64,000 nt of DNA from Bathymodiolus brooksi (lineage: Eukaryota; Mollusca; Bivalvia; Mytilida; Modiolidae): contig OY804590.1 of assembly GCA_963680875.1 (NCBI GenBank), positions 22,878,640 to 22,942,639 of the forward strand. Reading direction: 5' to 3'. This document shows, piece by piece, positions 25,701 to 36,599 of the stretch. The stretch's first letter is position 1, and the number at the start of each line of letters is the position of its first letter. A model generated the notes under the pieces. It ran no database searches. It saw only the letters and a list, made by a program, of their open reading frames with translations, and was not told where the DNA came from. Both the position numbers and the translations under genes were made by a program.

Positions 25701-28700
25701 TTCGCTCTATGTTAAACCCTTTGGTATCTTTAAGCTTTTCTTATGGATGTGTGTCGCTCTATGTTAAACCCTTTGGTATCTTTAAGCTTTTCTGATGCAT
25801 GTGTGTTGCCCTATCTTAAACCCTTTGGTATTTTGGTATCTTTAAGCTTTTCTGATGCATATGTGTTGCTCTATGTTAAACCCGTTGGTATCTTTAAACT
25901 TTTCTGATGCATGTGTGTCGCTCTATGTTAAGACCTTTGGCATCTTTTTGCTTTTCGGATGCATATGTGTCGCTCTATGTTAAACCCTTTGGTATCTTTA
26001 AGCTTTTCTGATGCATGTGTGTCGCTCTATGCTAAACCCTTTGTGGTATCTTTAAACTTTTCTAATGTATGTGTGTCGCTCTATGTTAAACCCTTTGTGG
26101 TATCTTTAAACTTTTCTGATGCATGTGTGCGCTCTATGTTAAACCCTTTGGTATCTTTAAGCTTTTCTGATGCATGTGTGTTGCTCTATGTTAAGCCCTT
26201 TGGCATCTGTAAGCTTTTCTGATGCATGTGTGTCGCTCTATGTTAAACCCTTTGGTATCTTTAAACTTTTCTGATGCATGTGTGTCGCTCTATGTTAAAC
26301 CCTTTGGTATCTTTATGCTTTTCTTATCCATGTGTGTCTCTCTATGTTAAACCCTTTGGTATCGTTATGCTTTTCTGATGGATGTGTGTCGCTCTATGTT
26401 AAACCTTTTGGTATATTTAAGCTTATCTTATGCATGTGTGTCGCTCTATGTTAAACCCTTTTGGTATCTTTAAGCTTTTCTGATGCATGTGTGTTGCTCT
26501 ATGTTAAACCTTTTGGCAACTTTAAGCTTTTCTGATGCATGTGTGTTGCTCTATGTTAAACCCTTTGGCATCTCTAAGCTTTTCTGATGCATGTGTGTCG
26601 CTCTATGTTAAACCCGTTGGTATCTTTAAACTTTTCTGATGCATGTGTGTCGCTCTATGTTAAACCCTTTGGTATCTTCAAGCTTTTCTGATGCATGTGT
26701 GTCACTCTATGTTAAACCCTTTGGTATCTTTAAGCTTTTCTGATGCATGTGTGTCGCTCTATGTTAAACCCTTTGGCATCTTTAAGCTTTTCTGGTGCAT
26801 GTGTGTCGCTCTATGTTAAACCCTTTGGCATCTTTATGCCTTTCTGATGCATGTGTGTCGCTCTATGTTAAACCCTTTGGTATCTTTATGTTTTTCTTAT
26901 CCATGTGTGTCTCTCTATGTTAAACCCTTTGGTATCGTTAAGCTTTTCTGGTGCATGTGTGTCGCTCTATGTTAAACCCTTTGGCATCTTTAAGATTTTC
27001 TGATGCATGTGTGTTGCTCTATGTTAAACCTTTTGGTATCACTACGCTTTTCCGATGCTTGTGTGTCGCTCTATGTTAAAACCTTTGTTATCTTTAAGCT
27101 TTTCTGATGCATGTGGGTTGCTCTATGCTAAACACTTTGGTGTCTTTAAACTTTTCTAATGCATGTGTGTCGCTCTATGTTAAACCCTTTGTGGTATCTT
27201 TAAACTTTTCTGATGCATGTGTGTCGCTCTATGTTAAACACTTTGGTATCCTTAAACTTTTCTGATGCATGTGTGCCGCTCTATGTTAAACACTTTGGTA
27301 TCTTTAAGCTTTTCTGATGCATGTGTGTCGCTCTATGTTAAACACTTTGGTATATATAAGCTTTTCTGATGCATGTGTGTTGCTCTATGTTAAACACTTT
27401 GGTATATTTAAGCTTTTCTGATGCATGTGTGTCGCTCTATGTTAAACCCTTAGTGGTATCTTTAAGCTTTTCTGATGCATGTGTGCCGCACTATGTTAAA
27501 CACTTTGGTATCTTTAATCTTTTCCGATGGATGTGTGTCGCTCTATGTTAAACACTTTGGTATCTATAAACTTTTCTGATGCATGTGTGTTGCTCTATGT
27601 TAAACCCTTTGGTATATTTAAGCTTTTCTGATGCATGTGTGTCGCTCTATGTTAAACCCGTTGGTATCTTTTAACTTTTATGATGCATGTGTGCCTCTCT
27701 ACGTTAAACCCTTTGCCATCTTTATGCCTTTCTGATGCATGTGTGTCGCTCTATGTTAAACCCTTTGGTATCTTTATGTTTTTCTTATCCATGTGTGTCT
27801 CTCTATGTTAAACCCTTTGGTATCGTTAAGCTTTTCTGGTGCATGTGTGTTGCTCTATGTTAAACCTTTTGGTATCACTAAGCTTTTCTGATGCATGTGT
27901 GTCGCTCTATGTTAAACCCTTTGGTATCTTTATGCTTTTCTTATCCATGTGTGTCTCTCTATGTTAAACCGTTTGGTATCTTTAAACTTTTCTGATGCAT
28001 GTGTGTCGCTCTATGCTAAACACTTTGGTGTCTTTAAACTTTTCTAATGCATGTGTGTCGCTCTATGTTAAACCCTTTGTGGTATCTTTAAACTTTTCTG
28101 ATGCATATGTGTCGCTCTATGTTAAACCCTTTGGTGTCTTTAAACTTTTCTGATGCATGTGTGCCGCTCTATTTTAAACCCTTTGATATCTTTAAGCTTT
28201 TCGGATGCATGTGTGTCGCTCTATGTTAAACCCTTTGGTATCTTTAAGCTTTTCTGATGCATGTGTGTCGCTCGATGTTAAACCCTTTGGGGTATCTTTA
28301 AGCTTTTCTGATGCATGTGTGTCGCTCTATGTTAAACCCTTTAGGGTATCTTTAAGCTTTTCTGATGCATGTGTGTCGCTCTATGTTAAGCCCGTTGGGG
28401 TATCTTTAAGCTTTTTTGATGCATATGTGTCGCTCTATGTTAAATCCTTTTGTATCTGTAAGCTTTTCTGATGCATGTGTGCCTCTCTATGTTAAACCCT
28501 TTGGCATCTTGAAGCTTTTCTGATGCATGTTTGTCGCTCTATGTTAAACCTTTTGGCATCTTTATAGCTTTTCTGATGCATGTGTGTCGCTCTATGTTAA
28601 ACCCTTTGGGGTATCTTTAAACTTTTCTGATGCATGTGTGTCGCCCTGTGTTAAACCCTTTGGTATCTTTAAGCTTTTCTGATGCATGTGCGTCGCGCTA

Positions 28701-31016
28701 TGTTAAACCCTTTGGTGTATCTTAAAGCTTTTCTGATGCATGTGTGACGCTTTATGGTAAGCCCTTTGGCATCTTTAAGCTTTTCGGATGCATGTGTTTC
28801 GCTCTATGTTAAACCCTTTGGTATCTTTAAGCTTTTCTTATGGATGTGTGTCGCTCTATGTTAAACCCTTTGGTATCTTTAAGCTTTTCTGATGCATGTG
28901 TGTTGCTCTATCTTAAACCCTTTGGTATTTTGGTATCTTTAAACTTTTCTGATGCATGTGTGGCGCTCTATGTTAAGCCCTTTGGCATCTTTATGCTTTT
29001 CGGATGCATATGTGTCGCTCTATGTTAAACCCTTTGGTATCTTTAAGGTTTTCTGATGCATGTGTGTCGCTCTATGCTAAACCCTTTGTGGTATCTTTAA
29101 ACTTTTCTAATGCATGTGTGTCGCTCTATGTTAAACCCTTTGTGGTATCTTTAAACTTTTCTGATGCATGTGTGTCGCTCTATGTTATACACTTTGGTAT
29201 CTTTAAGCTTTTCTGATGCATGTGTGTCGCTCTATGTTAAGCCCTTTGGCATCTGTAAGCTTTTCTGATGCATGTGTGTCGCTCTATGTTAAACCCTTTG
29301 GTATCTTTAAACCTTTCTGATGCATGTGTGTCGCTCTATGTTAAACCCTTTGGTATCTTTATGCTTTTCTTATCCATGTGTGTCTCTCTATGTTAAACCC
29401 TTTGGTATCGTTAAGCTTTTCTGATGCATGTGTGTCGCTCTATGTTAAACCTTTTGGTATATTTAAACTTATCTTATGCATGTGTGTCGCTCTATGTTAA
29501 ACCCTTTTGGTATCTTTAAGCTTTTCTGATGCATGTGTGTTGCTCTATGTTAAACCTTTTGGCATCTTTAAGTTTTCTGATGCATGTGTGTCACTCTATG
29601 TTAAACCCTTTGGTATCTTTAAGCTTTTCTGATGCATGTGTGTCGCTCTATGTTAAACCCTTTGGTATCTTTAAGCTTTTCTGATGCATGTGTGTCGCTC
29701 TATGTTAAACCCTTTGGTATCTTTAAACTTTTCTGATGCATGTGTGTCGCTCTATGTTAAAACCTTTGTTATCTTTAAGCTTTTCTGATGCATGTGTGTT
29801 GCTCTATGCTAAACACGTTGGTGTCTTTAAACTTTTCTAATGCATGTGTGTCGCTCTATGCTAAACCCTTTGTGGTATCTTTAAACTTTTCTAATGCATG
29901 TGTGTCGCTCTATGTTAAACCCTTTGTGATATCTTTAAACTTTTCTGATGCATGTGTGTCGCTCTATGTTAAACACTTTGGTATCTATAAGCTTTTCTTA
30001 TGCATGTGTTTTGCTCTATGTTAAACCCTTTGGTATATTTAAGCTTTTCTGATGCATGTGTGTCGCTCTATGTTAAACCCTTTGGTTTCTTTAAACTTTT
30101 CTGATGCATGTGTGCCTCTCTAGGTTAAACCCTTTGGCATCTTTATGCCTTTCTGATGCATGTGTGTCGCTCTATGTTAAACCCTTTGGCATCGTTAAGC
30201 TTTTCTGATGCATGTGTGTCGCTCTATGTTAAACCATTTGGCATCTTTAAGCTTTTCTGATGCATGTGTGTTGCTCTATGTTAAACCTTTTGGTATCTCT
30301 AAGCTTTTCTGATGCATGTGTGTCGCTCTATGTTAAACCCGTTGGTATCTTTAAACTTTGCTGATGCATGTTTTTTGCTCTATGTTAAACCCTTTGGTAT
30401 CTTTAAGCTTTTCTGATGCATGTGTGTCGCTCTATGTTAAACCCTTTGGTATCTTTAAACTTTTCTGATGCATGTGTGTCGCTCTATGTTAAAACCTGTG
30501 TTATCTTTAAGCTTTTCTGATGCATGTGTGTCGCTCTATGCTAAACACTTTGGAGTCTTTAAACTTTTCTAATGCATGTGTGTCGCTCTATGTTAAACCC
30601 TTTGTGGTATCTTTAAACTTTTCTGATGCATGTGTGTCGCTCTATGTTAAACCCTTTGGTGTCTTTAAGCTATTCTGATGCATGTGTGCCGCTCTGTGTT
30701 AAACCCTTTGATATCTTTAAGCTTTTCGGATGCATGTGTGTCGCTCTACGTTAAACCCTTTGGCATCTTTAAGCTTTTCTGATGCATGTGTGTCGTTCTA
30801 TGTTAAACCCTTTGGCATCTTTAAGCTTTTCTAAGGTATGTGTGTCGCTCTATGTTAAACCCTTTGGCATCTTTATGCTTTTCTGATGCATGTGCGTCGC
30901 TCTATGCTAAACCCTTTGGTTTCGTTAAGCTTTTCTGATGGATGTGTGTCGCTCTATGTTAAAACCTTTGGTATCTTTAAACTTTTCTGATGCATGTGTT
31001 TCCCTCTATGTGAAAC
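22740..31016 (+). repeat. Right end of the array, more diverged higher-order repeats (offsets 1,147 and about 3,096)
   Basis: The unit set near 23,024 recurs at 24,171. The set near 25,109 recurs at 28,205 with the marker GGTGTATCTTAAAGC (about 25,617 and 28,716). Variants CACTTTGG, CCTTTGTGG and TTTCTAATGC are common here and rare elsewhere. Divergence between copies is higher than in the 10-22 kb centre, as expected for an older array edge. Confidence 0.72.
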
Positions 31017-31082
31017 GAAATTAGAAAAATGACAAGTATAAAAAAGCAATCTAGAATTGAATACTATAAAATTATATTGCAG

Positions 31083-31430
31083 AAGCCTGTAGAGGCCAAG
31101 ACACATTCTACATATTTGAACGATGTAGAATCGGAAGGGAAAAGAGCTGACTTCGTTATTAGAATTAAAGAGGGAAACCTCAAGATAGCCGACATTAAGA
31201 GCTGGTGGACGCACTTCAAAGTTAACACCAAGTATCATCTCAAGGATTGCAATTGTTGTACTGTTATCTTCAAAGCCTTAACAGAAGGTGGATCTGAAGA
31301 TATCGTGAAGGTGAAACAGCATGAATTTGCTACAACAGACAATTTAAAGGAATATGCACTGAAACTGCAAAGCAGCGTGGAACAGCAAAGCAGCATGGAA
31401 ATGCAAGAAGACGCAAAGGAAGAACTGTAG
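31083..31430 (+). CDS. Copy 1, last coding exon (WW...NCC...GG half)
   Basis: The acceptor is ATTATATTGCAG ending at 31,082, and the exon opens in phase 0, matching the exon ending at 226. It encodes 115 residues and ends TAG at 31,430. Visible elements are DVESEGKRAD, IKSWW, YHLKDCNCCTVIFKAL and a following GG, with a NLKEYALKL stretch near the end. The Y-H-L...N-C pattern resembles the NC-containing helix of papain-like folds such as PPPDE, where the Cys is the nucleophile. No signal peptide or membrane segment is seen in the assembled protein. A paralogous exon is at 61,213-61,515. The open frame can be extended upstream to 31,029, but that part is intron. Confidence 0.68.
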   Translation, partial: KPVEAKTHSTYLNDVESEGKRADFVIRIKEGNLKIADIKSWWTHFKVNTKYHLKDCNCCTVIFKALTEGGSEDIVKVKQHEFATTDNLKEYALKLQSSVEQQSSMEMQEDAKEEL

Positions 31431-31468
31431 AGAATGGATCGTCTCAATACATTTTATCTTAGTTAGCA

Positions 31469-31474
31469 AATAAA
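31469..31474 (+). terminator. Poly(A) signal of copy 1
   Basis: AATAAA lies 39 bases after the stop codon and is conserved at the same place in copy 2 (61,580-61,585). Confidence 0.55.
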
Positions 31475-31607
31475 AAATAGACTTTCAATATAATTGACTG
31501 CATTTCTAACCAAAGTTTACACAAAGGGCTACTAAACAGTCTGACAATGGCATTCCCCCCAAATATATATACATGTATATCCATTATTAGGGAGATTGTA
31601 TTGTCAT

Positions 31608-31715
31608 GGGCTGCTGTAGTGGTCTTATGGTAGTTGGATTTAAGACGACCAACGCAAGCAGCGCATATCACAGCTAGCGTTGTGAGTTCGAATAACGCTC
31701 AATGATGGACTGACC
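31608..31715 (+). mobile_element. tRNA-derived SINE, head region
   Basis: The stretch has a tRNA-like head (TATGGTAGTTGGATTTAAG) and a B-box-like GTTGTGAGTTCGAATAACGC. A copy sits at the corresponding place downstream of gene copy 2 (61,735), so it predates that duplication. Confidence 0.6.
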
Positions 31716-31984
31716 CCAGGTTTTATTTTTTTATTTTTTGTACTTTATTTTAATGTAAAGACAATATTTATATATAAATGTGTAATATTTTCAAGATGGT
31801 TTTTTTTTTTCAAATATCTTAAGAAAATGGTAACATCTTGTCCAAATTGACTGAAAACAGTTTTAAACAGGAGAGAAACATGAAAATATCAGACAGCAAA
31901 GCACTGAACCATAAGTTACCAGAGTATAGAAAAAATGTCTTTATGTTTTGTTATAAAAAAAGGGTAACTCCCAAGTAGAATGGG

Positions 31985-32225
31985 GCATTCATGGTCGTGA
32001 TTGTATGGTAGTTGGATTTACAACTACCTGTGCAATCAGTGCCTATCACCGCTAAAGTTGTGAGTTTGAATTCTTTCATGGCAAGGTGTACTCAATACAA
32101 CTTTATGTGATAAAGTTTGTCAGTGACTTGCGGAAGGTCAGTGGTTTTCTCTGGGTACTCCAGTTTCCTCCACCAATAAAACCGACCACCACGATATAAC
32201 TGAAATATTGTTGAAAGCCCATCGG
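31985..32225 (+). mobile_element. tRNA-derived SINE, nearly full length
   Basis: The head GTATGGTAGTTGGATTTACA is followed by GTTGTGAGTTTGAA, then a body containing ACTTTATGTGATAAAGTTTG and GGTACTCCAGTTTCC. The tail is CGATATAACTGAAATATTGT. The same body recurs at 37.4, 40.4, 44.4, 49.0 and 62.4 kb. Confidence 0.75.
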
Positions 32226-33235
32226 GTAGGAAATTAATCGATATGAAATATAAGTAAAATAGTCTATACATTAAAATAAAGTACTGTTGGTTTGAAAAAT
32301 GAAGAAACAATGTACAATGATGTATGATTTTGACTAAGATAGTTATGTACAAGTATCTTAAACTACATGTACAATGTCTTAGATCAATATTATTGAAAGA
32401 TTATTTTTTCTTCAAGGAGGAAGAGCGGAAAGAGAGAGAAAGGGTTTATAAGCCAAGGTTTAAACCTCTGTTTTGTGCGACAGAGCTTTTTAACAATTCC
32501 AGAGTTATTTTTGTATTTTCAAATTATGAAAATATCATTAATGGATTTGTAATAATTAATTATTTTTATATAAGAAGTTAATTAAACTGCTATTTTAAGA
32601 TACAGTATTATAGATGTCATTAATACCGGTAACCAATATTTCATTTCACTCAAACTACCATTTTGTGGGTGTCAAATTTTTCTATGTAGGAAGAATAAAA
32701 AGAATGCAAATATTTTTGCATTTTGTACAATAACTACATTATCATTTGGGCTTTTATTTTGACTGGCGTAATTTTGGCATTATTATACCAAATTTGAATC
32801 TCACGAAAATAATATCGTTTATACAACATATTGGTTAAACAGCTGTGTATATATTTGTAGCTAGATATTTTTTTACATTTGGCTTTTGTCATAAATGTTT
32901 TCTCTTTTTTTTATTTTTACATTGTTCTATTACCATAGAGATTCATTTTGTATATTCATGTTTTATTATATATATACATGTACATGTATTTTGTAAATAT
33001 ATGAAGCACTTTTACTCTACATAGGAATGATTTTCACAAATACATTTGTACCCATTTTATTTTAAACATTGGTATTAGATATACAGTATAATCAAGCCTT
33101 AAACAGTTTATTTTTTTACAGTCGACAAGGTTGCGATGGAACTTTTTGAGTTCTCCCCCATTACTCATAGTGCAATTTAAAGTAGAATTTCCTAATATTT
33201 CATTTATATCTAAGGGTTGTCTACTGAAGGAAATT
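32226..33235. other. AT-rich intergenic stretch, no feature seen
   Basis: Only short frames without recognisable motifs or plausible splice partners are present. Confidence 0.5.
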
Positions 33236-33239
33236 AATA

Positions 33240-33460
33240 TATTAAATTTACTCATGCGTGTTATAGCTGAAATACTGTTAAAAGTGATGTAAACACCAAT
33301 AAATCCATCAACTAACAATCAATTTCGGGGAGCTGGTTGGTCAAGTGGTTTCACTGGTCAGTTCTTAATACCTGTCAAGGCTGAATTCTTCCTGTATTAA
33401 TTCTGGTAGTCACGAAATAGCTGAAAAATTACTGACAGTAATGATAAACAACCAATAATT
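33240..33460 (+). mobile_element. Two SINE fragments
   Basis: A tail (TTATAGCTGAAATACTGT) lies at 33,260-33,300. It is followed at 33,320-33,460 by a head-like GGAGCTGGTTGGTCAAGTGG and the tail ACGAAATAGCTGAAAAATTA. Confidence 0.5.
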
Positions 33461-33520
33461 AGACATATTATTCCATAACAAGAAATTCTCAACTGAAGCC
33501 ACAATAGTCATACAAATTTA

Positions 33521-33705
33521 TATACAGTGAAACCAGTCTATACCAAACCTCATTGGGACCAACTATTGTGGTTCAGAATAGACAGGTGTCTGGTATATAC
33601 AGGTTAAATTAACAAAGATTTCCCACAATGGGACTTTATTTAATAATTCAATTTATAGAGGATTGCAGTTTATTCAGAGTTTGGTTTAGACAGGTTTCAC
33701 TGGTA
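33521..33705. mobile_element. Short TIR element (MITE), about 185 bp
   Basis: The left end ATACAGTGAAACCAGTCTA mirrors the right end TTTAGACAGGTTTCACTGGTAT. The interior has no coding capacity. A relative at 34,617-35,248 shares the interior phrase GACAGGTGT...TATACAGGTTAA...ACAAAGAT...GGGACTTTATTTA. Confidence 0.7.
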
Positions 33706-34616
33706 TGATGAACTATACTCACCAAGAGTAAAAGACTTTCATCAAGGCTATAGGGATATCAGAACATTGTGTCCATTTTTAATTGTCACAAGGATGATAT
33801 AAAATATGTATATAGATATTTTTTTTTATATATTATGATGTATATATAATATACAGTAAGGGGAGATAATTGTTCATCATTGCTGATTTTCCACAGATAT
33901 TTCATACAAAACCAAAATTAAAATTGATCATTTCTTGACCAATTTTGCTAAGGGTTAATTTAGAATAAATTTAATGGGTGGGGAGATGTAGATATGCACT
34001 TTATTTTAATGCCTGTATTTACAATGCATGAATTTTTTTATAACTAGATACATGATACATCTCTTGTAACTGTTTCTAAAATATACAGATGACTACGGTA
34101 GTAAATTTATTTTGATGTGATTTAAGATTTTCAAAAATTTATTAGTGAAACACAAATCTGAATGTAGACATCACAAACTTTTATATAGTTATAATACATA
34201 TACTTTTAACTTTTCAAGAGAATTCAAGACTATTTAAATTGTTTAATGTTAAAAACTAGGAATCGAAAAAATGTATTTGAATATTGTACAAACTGTACAT
34301 ATTTATTCTTTCACTCATGAAAATGTGATTTAGAATTAACCAATGAATATATAACATGAGGAGAAATGGAAAAACAGCATGGTTTTACATGAATATATAA
34401 GGAAAATCATTAGTGAGGAACATTATTGTCCACTGGCTGTATATAATCTCTGTGTATTTTTAAATTTCATGGTGTTGTGTTAAAAAATTCATTTTATATT
34501 TTTACTAAGCCATCTGATATGGCATATTAAACTGACATTGTCAAAAATAATTGTGTTATTATAACAAGTATTCGATATTATGTAATGTAAAGGTAGGACT
34601 TTTATGTAATGCCAAA
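33706..34616. other. AT-rich stretch, no feature seen
   Basis: No convincing frame or repeat is seen. Confidence 0.45.
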
Positions 34617-35248
34617 TACAGTGAACTCTGTCTAAGTCGAACCCAGCTTTTGTGTTCACAATAGACAGGTGTTCAGTTTATACAGGTTAACTTAACAAAG
34701 ATATCCCTTATTGGGACTTTATTTAAAGTTTGGTTTAGACAGGTTTCTGATTTATTCAGCATTCTGTTTAGACAGGTTTCTGATTTATTCAGCGTTCTGT
34801 TTAGACAGGTTTCCGATTTATTCAGCGTTCTGATTAGATAAGTTTCCGATTTATTCAGCATTCTGTTTAGATAAGTTTCTGATTTATTCAGTGTTCTGTT
34901 TAGACAGGTTTCTGATTTATTCAGTGTTCTGTTTAGACAGGTTTCTGATTTATTCAGCATTCTGTTTAGACAGGTTTCAGATTTATTCAGTGTTCTGTTT
35001 AGACAGGTTTCTGATTTATTCAGCGTTCTGTTTAGACAGGTTTCATATTTAGTCAGCGTTCTGTTTAGACAGGTTTCTGATTTATTCAGCGTTCTGTTTA
35101 GACAGGTTTCTGATTTATTCAGCATTCTGTTTAGACAGGTTTCAGATGTATTCAGCGTTCTGTTTAGACAGGTTTCAGATGTATTCAGCATTCTGTTTAG
35201 ACAGGTTTCTGATTTATTCAGCGTTCTGTTTAGACAGGTTTCGCTGTA
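34617..35248. mobile_element. TIR element (MITE) enlarged by an internal minisatellite
   Basis: The left end (CAGTGAACTCTGTCTAAG) and right end (TTTAGACAGGTTTCGCTG) are the same termini as the element at 33,521-33,705. It is about 630 bp long where its relative is 185 bp; the extra length is the 33-bp array. Confidence 0.68.
34727..35240. repeat. 33-bp minisatellite, about 15-16 copies
   Basis: The unit is GTTTAGACAGGTTTCTGA followed by TTTATTCAGCATTCT. The unit equals 11 codons, so a 172-residue minus-strand frame repeating LNKSETCLNRT appears; I treat that frame as incidental. Confidence 0.9.
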
Positions 35249-35970
35249 GTAGAGAGCATGTAATATTGTATATTATATTAGGGAAAGTGTTATCTTAAGG
35301 CCATGCAAAAAATAAAAAAATTGTTTCTCAGGCCTGTGCCACCCAATTACTGCCAAAATTATTGTTGGAATCAACTTCAAAAGCATTGTTTCCTGCTTCT
35401 AAATCATTTACATATATGTCACACAAGACATTATAAATTGAGTTTCAAGTGACAGAAAAGAAATTATCATATTTTTTTATCGGTCCCACAAAAATAAATA
35501 AATGGCCTGAGAAACATCTTTATTCTTAGCTTGGTCTAATGATTTTTTATTTTAGTTTTCTATGGATTAATAGTGCTAGAGTTCCTACTTGCAGTAAAAC
35601 GTTAAACATTTTTTATATTTGTTGTAGAAATCTTATCAATTGACATATTTTTTTGTAAGAAAAGAAAAAGAGGAAAAAAACTTTGTACATGACATCTGTA
35701 TGAATTGGTATGGTTGATTTCCACCACATTTTAGATGATTATTTTTTATCTCTTTTTTTTTTTGTCTAGACTTGTTGAGTTGTGATCGACTCTTTGGAAA
35801 ACATTGAGATCACAACCCCCCCTACAGTTTACATCATGCAACTTTCTAATTTTGATGCTTGATTGCAAATGGCACAGATCTATTTTTTTATATTAACCAG
35901 AGTTATGTCTCTTGATCATTATTGTTTATTATAATCGCCAATGGAGACAGAAGACATAAAATTTTCTAAA
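35249..35970. other. AT-rich stretch, no feature seen
   Basis: No supported gene or repeat is seen. Confidence 0.45.
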
Positions 35971-35971
35971 A

Positions 35972-36153
35972 TGCAGTCAAACCTGCCCATGCGGTCACCT
36001 CTATTAAGCAGTCACCTGTATTAAAAGGTCACCGTCATCTGGACTTTTCATAGAGAATTTCATAAGAATTGAAACTATTTAAGAGGTCACCTGTCTTAAA
36101 AGACCACTTTTTCTTTGACCCAAATGTGACCTCTTGATACATGTTTGACTGCA
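35972..36153. mobile_element. Short TIR element (MITE), about 180 bp
   Basis: The ends TGCAGTCAAACCTG and CATGTTTGACTGCA are inverted repeats. Between them lie degenerate GGTCACCTGTATTAAA-type units. It is a different family from the element at 33.5 kb. Confidence 0.72.
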
Positions 36154-36539
36154 CTATTTTCTAATTCAATTTGTATGTAAAAATGTATATTGTATATATT
36201 TTTTAGTCATTAGCTTATGTGTTGTATAACACCATACAATGTTGTATACCTGTAACAATACATGATTATCTCCCTTGAAATATGACCTCGCATAATGTTA
36301 ATATTATAACACAAGTTTTTGTTCTTTCCTTTATTTGTGTACAAAATAAAATCTTCCGTGCATAAGCAGCGACTAAGGGCCATTTTTATGTACTTTTCCA
36401 AAGGTATACTTACTACTCAGATACAGAAGCATATACCATACCTCATGTACATTTTTTATCTTTTATTTAGTTTTCGTATTATTTTATGAATTATGACAAT
36501 ACATGTACTACGAATAAATATTTCTATATTATTGTAAGC

Positions 36540-36598
36540 ACGCCATGATGTAGCTGAAATACTGCTAAAGTTAGTGTTAAACACCAATCAATCAATCT
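36540..36598 (+). mobile_element. SINE 3' tail fragment
   Basis: GCCATGATGTAGCTGAAATA is followed by GTTAAACACCAATCAATC, the tail of the SINE family seen at 31,985. Confidence 0.6.
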
Positions 36599-36599
36599 T

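Larger units (their letters stand above)
661..31016 (+). repeat. 30.4-kb satellite array, 52-bp monomer, inside an intron
   Basis: The consensus monomer starts TTTGGTATCTTTAAGC and continues with TTTTCTGATGCATGTG, then TGTCGCTCTATGTTAAACCC, for 52 bp in all. About 580 copies run head to tail with no inversion and no interruption by another element. Length variants of 51, 52 and 54 bp are interspersed; the 54-bp form has GGGGTATC where the basic form has GGTATC. Most units carry an AAGCTT and an ATGCAT. The array starts and ends in the same unique sequence that flanks one degenerate unit at 61,098-61,141, so it grew in place within the intron. Many short plus-strand frames (repeating SFSDACVSLYVKPFGVSL and variants) arise only because 54 is divisible by three. 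Confidence 0.97.

Noticed and set aside
1571..30024. Dozens of plus-strand frames of 60-106 residues with 18-residue repeats
   Set aside because: They exist only where 54-bp or balanced monomers keep one frame. They have no start context, splice sites or family match, and they break wherever 52-bp units occur.
661..31016. CRISPR-like array
   Set aside because: The monomers are contiguous with no unique spacers, and the context is eukaryotic and intronic.
661..31016. Telomere or centromere array because of CCCTTTAGGG-like variants and its size
   Set aside because: The unit is 52 bp with no telomere hexamer run. The array is bounded by unique sequence of one intron, and a single unit sits in the paralogue. 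Centromere function cannot be judged from this sequence.
34673..35191. 172-residue minus-strand protein of LNKSETCLNRT repeats
   Set aside because: A 33-bp minisatellite inside a non-coding TIR element gives an open frame by arithmetic.
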